A stretch of DNA of 64,000 nucleotides from Arbacia lixula. Lineage: Eukaryota; Echinodermata; Echinoidea; Arbacioida; Arbaciidae. The translations under genes were made by a program, and so were the position numbers. This document shows positions 1 to 12,027 of the stretch, one piece after another. Below the pieces are notes generated by a model. That model saw only the letters and a list, made by a program, of their open reading frames with translations. It searched no databases and was not told where the DNA came from. Position 1 is the stretch's first letter; the number at the start of each line of letters is the position of its first letter. The DNA lies in NCBI GenBank assembly GCA_963669155.1, contig OZ022586.1, positions 6,189,278 to 6,253,277 on the forward strand, given 5' to 3'.

Positions 1-593
1 TTCCCCATGGACCCTTAAGGTTATATGAGCGTACTTGATCGAGTGCCACAGGCAACGAAATGATGATAAACCATGAACAACATCGAGAGCGGTCAAAGAC
101 ACATGAACTAGATAACTTGGTTCTTGAAGGAATCATCGGTGGTGGCAAATGGGGGCGGGGGGTGAGGTGGGGGCAATTCAATTCGGGGGAGGGGCGATAT
201 CTGACACAGTGATTGAGCCACACTGGGCTGGCCGGGATATGAGTTCTTCAAAAATACTGCCAAAGATCCGGAACTTGTCAACTATGTCAATGTTGGGCAT
301 TATACAGAGGCTGATGACAGCCAGAGAGCCTATAGAGCAACTCTTCACCATAGCTGATTGTTTGGGGCAAAGTGAGATATAATATATAAGGTAGTCAATC
401 TCCTCTTCCAGTGCATCCTATGTATACAAGAAGCTGGCAGGATATATTTACGCTTCCCTTGAGTATATTATTCGAGAATATCTGCAGTTATGCATGCCTC
501 ATAAAATATGTGGAATAATGCTTGACGTTATCCCATGACATTAAACGCTTTGTACACGATTACGCAATTATAATACCTGGCTCATCTGTGTGC

Positions 594-596
<3 letters not shown>

Positions 597-682
<86 letters not shown>

Positions 683-712
683 CCCCCCTCTCTCTCTCCC
701 TCTCTAATCTCT
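597..712. repeat. (CT)n microsatellite
   Basis: Long CT dinucleotide tract with a few C-rich interruptions. The open frames crossing it (Ser/Leu-rich) are artefacts of the repeat. The rest of 1-1650 contains no gene I can support. Confidence 0.95.
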
Positions 713-1093
713 CTCTCGGTCACTTTTTTTTTTGTTTTTCAGAAATTTTTTATTCAATTCCATTCAAATTATACATGACAAAAATAAACCGCAATTCCAC
801 TTGGTATTACGGTTATAAATTAACAAAAAGTTACAGATTTGATCACATATTTGATCACAATAAACAAAAATATATTATTTTCTTTGTACCATTGTATGTT
901 TAATATATGTTTAATATTTTAAATTAATATGAACAAATAGAAGGAATAATAAAATAAAGGAGTGGAATCATATAATATACATTTCGACCAACAAGTGCCC
1001 CTGCTGACCTCATATCCCTACATCTGCCCTGTCCCCTCTACCTACCTATTCCTCCCTTGTGTCTGTCCCCCCTCCCACCTTTCTTATACACAT

Positions 1094-1226
1094 ACATCCC
1101 CCCCCCACACACACACACACGTATACGCATACCCACAACACATTAACCACAAACATACACAATTACAAAAAAAAACCACACACACACACACTCACACACA
1201 CACACATACACACACACACACACACC
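1094..1226. repeat. (CA)n microsatellite
   Basis: CA-rich tract interrupted by a short A run. Thr/His-rich open frames across it are not genes. It is followed at 1352-1367 by an uninterrupted run of 16 G. Confidence 0.95.
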
Positions 1227-1650
1227 TATGGAATGCATTTCTTTATGCTTTGATTCTTATTCAACTGAATGTTTATTCTTTGATATAATGATGAGTGATA
1301 TTTTGATAAAAACAACCAAACTGATGCACAATTTTTGTGTCTGAAAAAAGAGGGGGGGGGGGGGGGGTAGCCGCGGCCGATTCGGCCAAATGTAACAAGA
1401 CATTAATTTGGGTCAAATTTCGATGGAAGATCAATGTTCATGATTAGATTATACACAACATGATATTTGTAACCTTTTTCAGTTTTAAGTAATAAATACA
1501 ATCTATATGAATAGCAATTTGTCTGACAAATAGAGTGACTTATTATTTTTTTTTTACCGGAGTTCCATTCGACCGCAGTTCCTTTTAAAAGATACCATAC
1601 CTTTGATCGTCGCCCTAAGGACTGTTGCTACGCAACTAGAGTAGAGGATA

Positions 1651-4600
1651 ATGGAGAACCAAATTTCAGCCCAAGACACGAAATTAATCGCCAGTCTTCA
1701 GGTAAATGTAGATCTGATAAATGTAGTTATGAGGGTGTCGCATAATTTTGTAATGAGCTTCCTTATCAGTGAGTGAACAGTAGAGTACAGTCTCGGCTCA
1801 ATGCAGTGTGAACAGATTCCAGGCAATGACCCACACGTTAGTATTCATGTAGGCATTTAGCCAAAAAAGTAACAAGACGTAGGGTAACGGCTTTTCTGCT
1901 TGGCGTGGGGTTCCTCGTTAGTCTCAGGGCTAGTAGGCATTGTACTATTTAAAGCTAAATGTAAGGGTTAGCACTACACCATGTGCGTTTCGAGAAAAAG
2001 CAATGGAAGTGTAGACACTTTTTTAAAGTTCATGAGACATGAATCATGCATGGCAGCCATTGACAGTCCTGTACACTCTTACTGCGACCAGCCCGCTCAC
2101 GCAGTGAGCGGGCTGCGTAGCACGGAGCTTTGAAGTAAGGAAGTTGAGATTATCAGTGATTATATTAATTGGATTCAGCAATTCTGTAACTCAAATCTCA
2201 AATCTATTGCACATATTCACGTAAAATATATACCTAAATAATTCCGTAGTTGGTTTGAAGATGAATTTAATCCATGTTGTATTTTTAAAAATTGTTCTTG
2301 ATCTAAAGTTGTTCAGAATCGCACGACAGCAGCTGCGATGCAAAACTTAATGCGCATGCGCCAGTTCCCATTTACCGTGTACGTTTTTGAAGCAGCCAAG
2401 ATGGCAGCCTCGGTAAACCGTATTTGTTACAAAGATCATGATCGTATGTGAAGAGGAAATGTAACGTTGCTTAGCATTTTCAAGCAATTTTATAGCTCAG
2501 GTATACATTCAAAACATTTAGCCATTTATATGTGATAAATGTACTTGAAATGAGTAATTCATTCATGTGCACGGGTTGATTTCTCGGTAGTCGGACCAGA
2601 CATGCAGGGAAATTGGTGGCGAGCCCTCAGGACGCTCCCGCTGCGCGGGAGCAGTCCCGGGGCTATGTACACTCCAGCTCAAACATGAAAAAGGAGTTGG
2701 TATAGCCTAAGGGAAGGAGCCGCAGTTTTAAAGTGTGGTATATTTTGTCCACTTCAGCATGAAACATGATGCTTTAGCCTAAAAAAGCATCGTATTTCAT
2801 AATGAACTGGACAAAATAAACCACGGTTGAAAACTGCGGCTCCTTCCCTTTCTTCCCTTTCCCTATGCCAATTCCTTTGAGCTGTAGTGTACGACTTTGT
2901 CTTTTTTCACCACAAAATTGAACCCAAATTCGATCAGAAAAAGTCCAGAAAAACGCTGAGGTGTGTAAGGCAACACACATGTTCGGCGATGAATATTGAC
3001 AGGCTAATATTTTTGCCTCGAAAGATACTTGTTTTTAGGAAGTGTTTAACTAAAAGTGTTTTGGTATTTTTGTCTCAAAATCACATGTGCGGTGAAAATA
3101 GCCCCCCCCCCCCCCCCCCCATCATACTTGCCATCCACAGTGTAAAGTGAAATATTGTTTTGTGCATTTTTTTGGGAGGGGATGGGCATTTTTTTTTCAT
3201 TTTATTTTGACAAAAGGATGTCAAAGCATGCCCAATACATTTGAGATAAGTGAACCTCAAATACTGAGAACATTTGTTTGCTTACTAGTAAGCATTTAAG
3301 TTAAGATGGTGGCCCATGTGCAAAATTCATGAAACTTGGCAGGAATCAGGTATACGTATCTCAACGATAACGTGTAGGAAATTTCACAGTCATGGCCTCA
3401 CAAACCATTTCAGGTGTGGGCCATAGCGCACAGCGGACTCCCATATCTAGGCTATAGTAGGTTTCGGACAACCGACCCACACCCTCAAAATCTAGCAATC
3501 GCTTTATCGCTATAATTTTGCTTTAAGTCAGTTTTCAGTTCTATCATTATGAAGGAAGTTAGGATACAGTATCTTCTTCCATTTTCTGTGGTCTCTATCA
3601 AATTTGTGTTATTTTGACCTGCAAAAGGGACACCCTATCTTTAAGTCATACAATGTCTGAGTGCTGAATCTTTCCTTTGTTCTCCCCCCTGGTCCCTGGC
3701 CATTGTTTACTCAGAAGAAAGCTGGGCGGGTGAAGCTGGGTCAGCTGCTAGGATGGGCAATGGACGACTTTGATGAAGACAGTCGGATGAGAGAGTCTAT
3801 TCTGCTCGACTTCCTCTATGAGAGTCTGATGTTTGGGGTGCAGAAAGGCTTCCCCTGGGGCCAGGTGTGTGCCACATTGGAGCTGGCTGCAGAGTTCCAG
3901 AAGGCGTCTGTGGGTACGTTAAGAACTGCATCTTTGGGCACGTACTGATGGCACTGGGCCACGTTGCATACAGATTTCCATTTAGCCCCAAATCTAGTCT
4001 CCTGTTATACACACCTGGGGGGTGTTTCACCAAGCTGTTCGTAAGTTACGGACGACTTTACAAAAGACTGGTGATCCCTTCTTGTGCTAAATGCGATACC
4101 ACACCATAAATGCTAAATGCTAATTGGGATACCACACCATAGAAGGGATCACCAGTCGTTTGTAAAGTCGTATGTAACTTACGAACAGCTTGCTGAAACA
4201 TCCCCCTGATTATATGGAAAGTTGCTAAAGATATAAAGCTAATAAAGATATGCACATTGCAATATATATTGTTTGCGGATGATACCAATATTTTTTGTTC
4301 CAATCCAAACTTACAAACTCTTGTTCATATGTTGAATACTGAACTGCCCAAATTATCAAATTGGTTTAAATGTAATAAACTGTCGTTAAATTTGGATAAA
4401 ACCAACTTCATATATTTTAAAAGTCGTGCTCAGAAAGAAGAAATAAGTATTACATTAAAGATAAATAGCATTTCCATCCAACAAAAGAAAAACACCAAAT
4501 TCTTAGGAATTCTAATCGATGAGTGCCTCTCTTGGCATGAGCACGTACGTGACCTTTCCCGAAGTTTGTCTCGGTATATTGGTGTAATGTACAAGCTGCG

Positions 4601-7600
4601 GTCATTTGTCCCGCTTCGTGTTTTGCTTATTATTTACAATTCTTTTATTCATTCTCGCATCTCTTACTGTAACATAGAGTGGGCAAATTGCAAAGCAAAT
4701 ATTGATACTATTTTAAGACTGCAAAAGAGAGCCGTACGGCTCTGTACTGGGTCTGGATACTTTGATCATACTGATCCTTTATTTTCTAGACTAAAAACAT
4801 TGAAAATTACTGATATTCATTTCATGCAAATTGCAGTGTTCATGTACCGCTTAAACAAAAACGAATTGCCTGTATCATTTTGTGACAATTTCACTTTAAA
4901 TAGAGACATTCATAACCATCCAACTAGACATTCTTCTGATTTTCATTTGTTTACACCAAGAACTGCTTTAGCACATAAATCAATTAGATATGTAGGACCT
5001 GACATTTGGAATGTATTACCATCTCATATACGAAATTGTAGCACTATTATATCATTTAAAAGGAATATGAAAGAATTACTCCTCTCCAAATATTCATCAT
5101 AATAGCTTTTGAGGTACACTTAAGTGTTTCTGTCCTTTTATGACAGGGTAAGGAGGTATAGTACGATATAAGGGCACGATTAACATTTTTTTCTTATTTT
5201 ATTTGTTTTTATTTCTGTCGATTAAACGAAATCATGAATGTTTTATTTCAAGCCATGTTTTACGAAACGAATTTATTACCTACTATGTTATTCTAGGGAC
5301 TCTGCGCTTCAAACATTTATGTTTATGCTTTGTTCCTACTATGTATTCTATTTTGATGTAATACGCTGTTCTTGTCAATGTGATTGTTTATTATGCATGG
5401 TGAAATAAATAAACAAACAAACAAACAAACATAAACGAATTGCCATAGAACTGCATTGACCAAAGGGGCGTAGCTTAATTGCGCCCCCAAAGAACTTTGA
5501 AGTTTATTCATAGCCTGTTGTCTATTGTCCATACAGCAGGTTTCGTGGGAGTCGCGCTGCTCAGTATCTGAGTGGAGAGAAGCCAACTAGCAAATACTTG
5601 GGCTGAGTAAAGAATGGGTTAATGGTCAAAATGGAAGAAGCTTCTTTTAATGTTTTGTTTTTTTACATTTTATTCCACAAACACACTCTCACTAACAGGG
5701 CAGAGCTTATCATCTTCAGTGAAGCTCTATCGAGACATCTCCACAAAATACCTCACTGAGGCAAGGGTCAGTGAGAGCAATCTTAGACTCTTCACCAGTC
5801 ACTTGTTTGAGACATACATGACTCACTACCAACTCTACCAGCTTGTATTCACCGAGAGCAGGGAACCAATGACTGTTCATCAACATCTAGAGGTTGAGCC
5901 TCCGCCAGAAACGGGGGTCTTAGAGGTAAGAGCGATAAGGAAGAAACCATCACATCAAAGCATTCTCAAAGAGCTTGGCTGTGTGTTACCTTGGCAAAGG
6001 AAAAAAAAAAAGAGACAAAAGTATTTGTCAGTGAAGATGATACGTAATACAGTGATACATGCTAATAACCCCCAAGTCAGTCTTCCATATAGATTGACAT
6101 ACTGGTAGCTTCTTTGTTTTTGCAGCCATATTTAATGATTATGCGCTGTGCCTTTTTGCTCATTCAGTATGTTCAAAACACATGAACAATATACATGACA
6201 TGGCCAGTGTTCACTATTGCTGCTGTACTCTGACAAAAGGAAGCAAGTGACAAATCACTCAAATGTGGGTGCTATTCTTAGATTGTATCCTGAATATATG
6301 GCCAAAATCAGGACAAGAAATATTCATCTTGCTGCAAGATATTGAGTCTAACATCATTTGGTGTTGCACTGATACCAATGCAAGTGACAGACACATTTTG
6401 CTCATTTACAAGAAAAGTCTCTTTTGTTAGTTGCTTCCTTTTGTCGGATTAGGGCATAATAAGTGAATCGTGTACAAAGCAGATGAGGAGGGAAAAACTT
6501 GGATGTGTTACATGTAGAACACTCTATTAAAGTTCTTGTTTATTTTTATGCCTTTACCAAGAAGTGGCCGGATGGCAGTACATGTATTCATGCTTCCAGG
6601 TTGTTCGTCTGTCCGGATCTCGTTTTTGCAATACCTGAAGAAATAGTTGATCGACTTTCATCAAACTTGGTACAATGATGATACTTCACAGGAAAATTAC
6701 TTAGCCAGATTTCGGGTCATCACTGGTAGATTCTTTGTGTTAGGTCAAATCCTAAAATTTCACTCTTTATATGATAACTCAAAGACATTTCAGATCAAAC
6801 TTCACCAAACTGGGAGTTTGCATAGAAAGCTGAGCAGGGTTCATGCTTACACTATCAGGACAGTTGTCATTAGTCACTTAGGGCTGTGCATTAGATGTCA
6901 AACAATAGTCTCCTTTTTCACTGTTCTCTTTTAAAAGGCCAAGCGGCATAGCATCTGAAGGTATGAGCTTAAGCTAAGCAAGATTCATGCTTGCAGTATC
7001 AGCACAGTACATTAGTAACTCAGAGCTGCTTTGAATTAGATGCCCCAAAGCATACAATCGTGTCCTCTCTCACCTGTCTCTCACAGGAGGCCAAGCCACA
7101 TAGCATCTGGGAGTATGAGCAGAAGCTGAGCGAGATCCAGGCTGATGAGACAAGACGCCTGGAGACTCTTCGTGCTCAGAGGGAGACCGCCATCAAGGAG
7201 CTCGAGTCTGAGCAATCTTTCAGGGAAGCGGATGAATCGAGCAGTCTCCTCGACAGAATGGTGGGTTCCTTTACATTCACCTTTCAAATTGTAGTTTGTT
7301 TTTTTTCTTGCAGTCAGCCAGTGGTCGTCCACATACACCTTTACACATCTGAGACCGTGAGATGGTGCAGCAACTCATAACTTGTGAGACACAATAATGA
7401 GAGCACTACAGCATTATTTATACCTTTCACTCGTTACTGAACAACAAAATAATTAATCCAGTGAATAAAATAAAAGTCCCCTCTATTCGACATTCCTTCC
7501 CATACATCCCAGACCACAGCTGCCAAATGGTACTGATTTTCAGTATTTCATACTGAAGTTTGAGGAGAATACTGAAGGTTTCATTGATAGTTTATGGGTT

Positions 7601-8253
7601 GTTCCATAATCTTTATTTGAAAATACTGATTTTTTTCCATCAAAATATTGATTTTTAGCCTTAACTTACTGAAATGCATTGATTAATATTGGCAGCCCTG
7701 CCAGACCTCTTGCATACTGAGACCCTTTTCAAAATTCCATTGGCAAATGTTTTACCTGGTACCATGAGCCATTTATGGAAAAGTCAACAGGGTAAATGCT
7801 CCTGTGTTAGGGAAGTAGATATCTGTCAGAATATCTCCTGACTCCTTTAACATGAAGTATTTACAAATATAACATAATGTATGTACATTGCTTAGAAAAA
7901 ACATAAAACAATTCTAGATGTTTTGTAGTATGGCCTTCATCTGCTTTATATAATTGATTTTTCTCATATTCTTTTTGTGACCCGTCCAGCAAGTGTCTCA
8001 GCTGATTGATGATGCGATTCATCGCCATGCCAACCAGATGGAGAGGCTGCTCCAGGCATCTGTGGAGGAGAGACATGAGGACCTGTCATTCTACCTGGAG
8101 AAGACTGCACTGCCCCGGCCTGAGCATCTGGGCCCACCCCCACGGACCAAAGAACCCTTCAGGACGTCAGCCAAGAGCAGGGCCAGTGGCAAGCCAGAGG
8201 GAAAGGGGTCTGCACGCTCCAAGAAGTCAAAGAAATCAGCCAAGGGGAACTAA
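1651..8253 (+). CDS. C8orf74-like protein, 5 coding exons, 304 aa
   Basis: Exons at 1651-1701, 3715-3913, 5699-5925, 7087-7260 and 7990-8253 join in frame through GT/AG sites with matching phases (0, 1, 0, 0), giving 915 nt including TAA. The start is the first ATG of exon 1, which encodes a 17-residue leader. Exon 2 carries the acidic block DDFDEDSRMRESILLDFLYE and then KGFPW. Exon 3 has THYQLYQLVF followed by HLEVEPPPE. Exon 4 is a charged coiled-coil-like segment. Exon 5 is helical and ends in a Lys/Ser-rich basic tail. From memory these blocks, in this order, match the uncharacterised vertebrate protein C8orf74 of about 290-300 residues. There is no signal peptide or membrane segment, so it is probably intracellular. 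Function is unknown. The introns carry two MITEs and a LINE fragment. The homology call is moderately sure; the exon structure is well supported by phase. Confidence 0.78.
2089..2115. repeat. Perfect 12-bp-stem hairpin in intron 1
   Basis: CAGCCCGCTCAC is followed by GCA and its exact reverse complement. A second GC-rich hairpin (GCTCCCGC/GCGGGAGC) lies at 2634-2652. Both are GC-rich islands in an AT-rich intron and may be remnants of a mobile element. Confidence 0.7.
2667..2892. mobile_element. Palindromic MITE in intron 1
   Basis: The 226-bp segment folds almost end to end: GTACACTCCAGCTCAAA at the left is mirrored by a near-perfect complement ending AGCTGTAGTGTAC at the right. The inner arms share GGAAGGAGCCGCAGTTTT in inverted orientation, and the loop is near 2770-2785. 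It has no coding capacity. A target duplication is not evident. It looks like a fold-back MITE of unknown superfamily. Confidence 0.75.
3102..3120. repeat. Poly(C) run of 19
   Basis: Uninterrupted C homopolymer in intron 1, one of several long G/C runs in the window. Confidence 0.95.
4016..4207. mobile_element. MITE with about 85-bp inverted repeats, intron 2
   Basis: The left arm reads GGGGGGTGTTTCACCAAGC and continues CTGTTCGTAAGTTACG. The right arm is its reverse complement with a few mismatches, ending at the run of C near 4206. The arms also share ACTGGTGATCCCTTCT and are separated by two short copies of a GCTAAATGC motif. There is no coding sequence. It is a typical non-autonomous DNA element. 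Confidence 0.8.
4211..5434 (+). mobile_element. 5'-truncated CR1/Jockey-group LINE, RT C-terminal part
   Basis: An open frame at 4257-5102 begins just before the reverse-transcriptase catalytic box FADD. It continues through WFKCNKLSLNLDKT and FLGILIDE, the thumb motif RISYCNIEWA, and the C-terminal PDIWNVLPSHIRNCSTI typical of CR1/Jockey-group non-LTR retrotransposons. The endonuclease and fingers domains are missing. The 3' end is an A-rich (AAAC)n tail at 5402-5430. The piece is uninterrupted, so the insertion is probably fairly young. It lies in intron 2 of the C8orf74-like gene in the sense orientation and abuts the MITE on its left. Confidence 0.85.
5926..7086 (+). other. Intron 3, repeat-derived, no gene
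   Basis: Only short unsupported open frames are present. Around 6640-6850 the phrase 'tcatcaaacttggtacaatgatga' recurs in degenerate form (as in 'aaacttcaccaaactgggag'), suggesting a degraded internal repeat. No domain was recognised. Confidence 0.4.
7515..7705. repeat. Possible MITE in intron 4
   Basis: CAGCTGCCAAATGGTACTGA at the left is loosely mirrored by the complement of GGCAGCCCTGCC at the right. The interior repeats ATACTGA and TATTGATTTTT. The inverted match is imperfect and this is a weak call. The rest of intron 4 (7261-7989) shows nothing recognisable. Confidence 0.35.
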
Positions 8254-9173
8254 CATGTGTAGCCTGAGTTAATGGCATTTTATCGAGCGCTCCAAGAACT
8301 TGAAGGAATTAGCCACGGAGAACTACATGTAACAGCTGTAGCCTGAAGCCAAGTGGTTTGAAGAACCCAAAGAAGTTGGCCAAACTCAGCCAATGTCTTC
8401 ATCCTGGGAGAAAGGGGTCTGCTTGCATACATCAATCATTTGTGATGATTTTGGGACGATTGTGATGATGAGAAGGCTGAATTCCTGTGAAGTAAATTGA
8501 GCTGCATTCTCCAAGAAATGGGATGAAGGAGATTCTATATTTGAATATATATTGTGCATCTGTGCATAGTATGTGACTGTTTCACTGTGGAGTGCTCGGA
8601 TGACAACGCTATGTTCCTACCTGATACCTCAGAGAAATGAATGCTTCGTGTGCTCAGGGTGTCAAATATATTCTTTCCAAAATGTACATAAATAAATACA
8701 GGCTATATTTATATCATTTCAGTCACCTGATTTATTTGTTATTTGTTTTTCTCACATCTATATTGAAATTTGCAATGCAGAAACATTCATTCTTTAAAGA
8801 AAATGTTGGATGTGCTTGCAACTTTTCCTTTGTACCAATTCTATTGCTTTAATGTTTGCATTAATTATGAACAGCTGTTTGCAGTACTTAGGGGTGCATT
8901 CATTAAACATGTATCTAATTTACAAATGTAGCTGCTCGTTTTTTAGGAGCGCAGTGTGCATGAGGAAGGTCAAATTTGAGAGGCTGTCCTTCAATCAGAA
9001 GAAAGATATCTATCATAAAAAACGAAATAATATGTGTATTATTCAATACAAGATGTAAAACAGTTTGTCTTGTGCAACTGTTGGTTCCACATTGTATTCT
9101 CGATACAATCACCAGATGAATATATGTTTTATGATATTATCTGATATGATTCATTGTTCACATTTATGAGCTG

Positions 9174-9179
9174 AATAAA
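9174..9179 (+). terminator. Candidate poly(A) signal of the C8orf74-like gene
   Basis: AATAAA lies about 920 nt after the TAA in AT-rich sequence. An earlier AATAAA at 8691-8696 is an alternative. No other gene fits in 8254-9180, which reads as 3' UTR. Confidence 0.5.
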
Positions 9180-9714
9180 AAATACAAATATAATTAAATA
9201 TATTTGGTAGAGTGAGGGTATTTTTTAACTAATACATGTATTGTAGATATAACCTGTATGGACTACAACAATTTTCAACAATTTTACATTTAGATTAGAT
9301 AACAAGAAACATGCATTCACAACGCTATTAAAGGGATGCACATTTTACTGACCAACAGTATGAAAGAAATATATTGCACATGAATATAGCATGTTTCTCG
9401 CACCTTCGCCCATGGTGTAAATTATGATAATAATCATTCCATGTTAACGTGTTGACACCCTTAGAGAAAGAGGGGAAAATATTTGTAAATAATGAGTGTG
9501 AGAGGAAGAAGGATGAATATGATGTAATACTGCACCTCAAAAAGAGGCGATGCAAGATGAAGATGAAGAGAGGAGAGAGAAAACAGAAGAAAAATAAGAA
9601 AGAGGAAGAAAAGAAGATGGGAAACGAACGATAGAAAAAGAGAATGGTAGAGTAAGACACGGTAAAGGAGAAAGTGTGTCAGATGTTGAGACAATAAGGG
9701 AGCAAGAGATAAAG

Positions 9715-10069
9715 ACGAAAATTTGAAAAAAACGCACGCCTCCAGTGACGTATGAGAAGTCAAAATTCCATAGATTGTACGGAAGTCAACAATAGACCAT
9801 TTTCGTAATGTATTCACAACTTTCCCCTAAATGCGTAGTGACGCTTTATTGCATTCACCTGTATCTTTTCATTCAGATTCACTGGATGGAATGCACTTTG
9901 AATCTATTAGTTGTTGCTACTCAGACAAACCTCGGACAAGCTTTGGGGTTCCCATTGGTAACGTATTGTTTGAATGGCGTGAATAGAATATTTTATTTAC
10001 GCCGTTGGCATTTATGGCATTTTGACTTCTCATCCGTCACTGGAGGCGTGCGTTTTTTCAAATTTTCGT
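9715..10069. mobile_element. MITE with about 60-bp terminal inverted repeats
   Basis: The left end ACGAAAATTTGAAAAAAACG continues CACGCCTCCAGTGACG and GAGAAGTCAAAAT. The right end at about 10012-10069 is the reverse complement with few mismatches. The 355-bp element has no coding capacity. Flanks show TAAA on both sides, a possible short target duplication. Confidence 0.75.
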
Positions 10070-10255
10070 TAAAATGAGACTTTATTGCGGCAAACGAATG
10101 TGAAATTCGTTTTCAGTGGATAATTTTACATAGATAAGTGGGAACTTATTTTTCTAATTCAGTAACCCTTTAACAAAAGATCCAGATTACAATCTTTAAA
10201 ATTGCACATTTGAATTACTTGGTTTGAGTAAAGGTATAAAGATAGGTGACAGAAA

Positions 10256-10324
10256 TGGAAAGAGTGAGAGAGAGACAGAGAGAGAGAGAGACAGAGAGTG
10301 AGAAAGAGACAGAAAGAGAGGAAA
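10256..10324. repeat. GA-rich microsatellite
   Basis: GAGA/GACA tract. It falls just before the first copy of the repeat that precedes each GPCR unit. Confidence 0.85.
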
Positions 10325-10513
10325 GAAGGATATACATCGGCATTGGTAATTTTTGTGTTCTTATCTCCCCAAACGCTACCCCTCCCCCCCAACTCCTTGA
10401 AAAAAAAACTGGTGATGGCACTGCATGCCTACAATAGCCCTTCTCCACCGCCGTTTCAACTTGATGCTTAGTGACAAAAATCATCTAAATGCCTTAATCA
10501 AAAGACTTCCCAT

Positions 10514-10625
10514 GCAATGATACTGATTAGGCCCTAATTGCCTGTCTTTTGTGTGGACGCAAACAACCAGATGATGCGCCTTCCAATTAATTGCGCAGTA
10601 TCAATTAATAACCATTTTAGACGCC
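10514..10625 (+). repeat. Unit-upstream repeat, copy 1 (fragment)
   Basis: TTTTGTGTGGACGCAAACAA and CCAGATGATGCGC match the fuller copies at 28858-29115 and 29398-29620. The copy is interrupted downstream and lacks the CT tract. It marks the left edge of the GPCR array. Confidence 0.6.
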
Positions 10626-10734
10626 GCATCAAGATTCTCACTACCGTTTCGCCGGGGCCAGCCGCGCTGGCTTACCTCAATTATAGCGGGCTGGGTGGAG
10701 GTATGCCGGCTGCGGCTGGTCAGTGTTTAATTAA

Positions 10735-11221
10735 AGGGATAGTTCACCCTGAAATTAAGTTGGTTTCAATAATAGGAAACAAATAAAGGAACCATATCAG
10801 TGAAGATTTGTCGAATATCAGTCAAAGGAAAACAAATCTATTTGATTTTAAAGTTTTGATTTTGTGACGTCACGTGCGAGGCGCTCTCTCTGTGTACTAA
10901 TTTTTCCATAAATTGTCTTTTTTATGTTATTTGGTGAAGAAATACGTTCTTTGTATATAGCGATATGTGGGTAAAACATGTGTCTGATAATATATCTTAC
11001 ACACAGGTGAATTGGTAAATATCCTTTTGAGAAGATGGATATTCTCAAAAAAACTTGTACACAACATAATTTATGGAAGAGCACCTCGCACGTGACGTCA
11101 CAAAATCAAATAACTTTCTTTTCCTTTGACCGATTTTCGTCAAACCTTCACTAATATGTTGTTGTTTTTTCATGTGTCTCCCTGTTTTGAAACCAAAATG
11201 ATTTCAGGAAGAACTATCCCT
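10735..11221. mobile_element. Palindromic MITE with TTAA target duplications (Kolobok-like)
   Basis: The ends are AGGGATAGTTC at the left and its reverse complement GAACTATCCCT at the right, flanked on both sides by TTAA (10731-10734 and 11222-11225). Arms of about 160 bp share GAAGNTTTG, CAAAGGAAAA and TTTTGTGACGTCACGTGCGA in inverted orientation. A TTAA duplication with RGG termini is characteristic of Kolobok, and piggyBac also targets TTAA. There is no transposase. It splits a GC-richer segment (10625-10725 and 11226-11420) of unknown nature. Confidence 0.75.
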
Positions 11222-11225
11222 TTAA

Positions 11226-11420
11226 CAAAGGCGCACAAGGTGGAAGCTTCCATCCGCCCGACCAATTGTTGGTTAGGGCCGGTCGATCGGCCTTGACCGG
11301 TACGCGACCATGCCGCTTGCAGCCCACTGAGGCGGGCTTTTGTCTGCCATCGATCGAGAAGTTCCTTTGTCGGTTCGTCTGAAAGTTTCCAGCGAGCATC
11401 TAGAAGCACCTTCAAACTTT
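11226..11420. other. GC-rich unrecognised segment
   Basis: Higher GC than its surroundings and apparently continuous with 10625-10725 before the Kolobok-like insertion. Contains short inverted motifs such as CGGTCGATCGGCC. Minus-strand open frames exist but match nothing I know. It may be an older repeat. Confidence 0.35.
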
Positions 11421-11503
11421 CTTGCCCATGTGCATCGGTGATAATTAATAGCGGTATTATCCTGATTATGATATGAGAGACTGGGGAAAATTATGGAAAA
11501 ACA

Positions 11504-11567
11504 CCCCCCCCCCCAAAAAAAATCCATCACTACTCCCCCCGCCCCCCCCCCCCCCCCCCCCCCCCCC
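11504..11567. repeat. C-rich homopolymer cluster
   Basis: Contains C11 (11504-11514) and C26 (11542-11567). The glycine-run frame on the minus strand is an artefact. Confidence 0.95.
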
Positions 11568-11744
11568 GCTCAGCGACTTCTTGAGGAAAAAATATGTCCC
11601 CCCCACCTTCAGGGAGCGATTTCCGCCCATGGATGTGATTAATGGTTGTTGATGGCACTGCCAATAAGTATAATCACACGTCTTAATGCAAAGCAACATA
11701 TTCATGGTGGCAAGAAATAAAATTCATATTCATATTCATCAACT

Positions 11745-11825
11745 CGATTGAACACGCGCGCACCGTGCACCCCTCTTTTGGCATACGACCTGCCCAACAA
11801 AAAGTCGAGATCTTATAAAGCCTTG
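11745..11825 (+). promoter_or_regulatory. Conserved promoter block with TATA box, receptor 1
   Basis: CACGCGCGCACCGTGCAC, then GGCATACGAC, then GTCGAGATCTTATAAAG with TATAAA at 11814-11819. The same ordered block lies at matching distance before receptor 3 (22050-22120) and, degraded, before receptor 4 (29755-29830). Conservation across paralogues and the TATA box suggest the core promoter, about 200 nt upstream of the ATG. Confidence 0.65.
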
Positions 11826-12027
11826 ACGGCCTCCATTACACCTTATTTTTCATCATAGTCGTAACTTAACATCAGAAAAACAACATCTTATCGTGTTCCA
11901 TATTCTTCGAATCGGAGCACTTTTTGTACACCGTAGCGTGATTAACGTCTCTACGTACGGTGATATCATTTGTTATCTTGATTGGAGTTTCCCAAGTCCT
12001 CTTCTTGTATCAAAACGCTCTTTGAGG

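Noticed and set aside
149-382. 77-codon open frame near the left edge
   Set aside because: No recognisable domain, no splice or codon support, glycine-rich start from a G-rich stretch.
3867-4303. Overlapping frames on both strands near the third exon junction
   Set aside because: They read through the inverted repeats of the MITE at 4016-4207.
9449-9817. Lys/Glu-rich and Leu/Phe/Ser-rich frames on opposite strands
   Set aside because: Purine-rich low-complexity DNA; no gene features.
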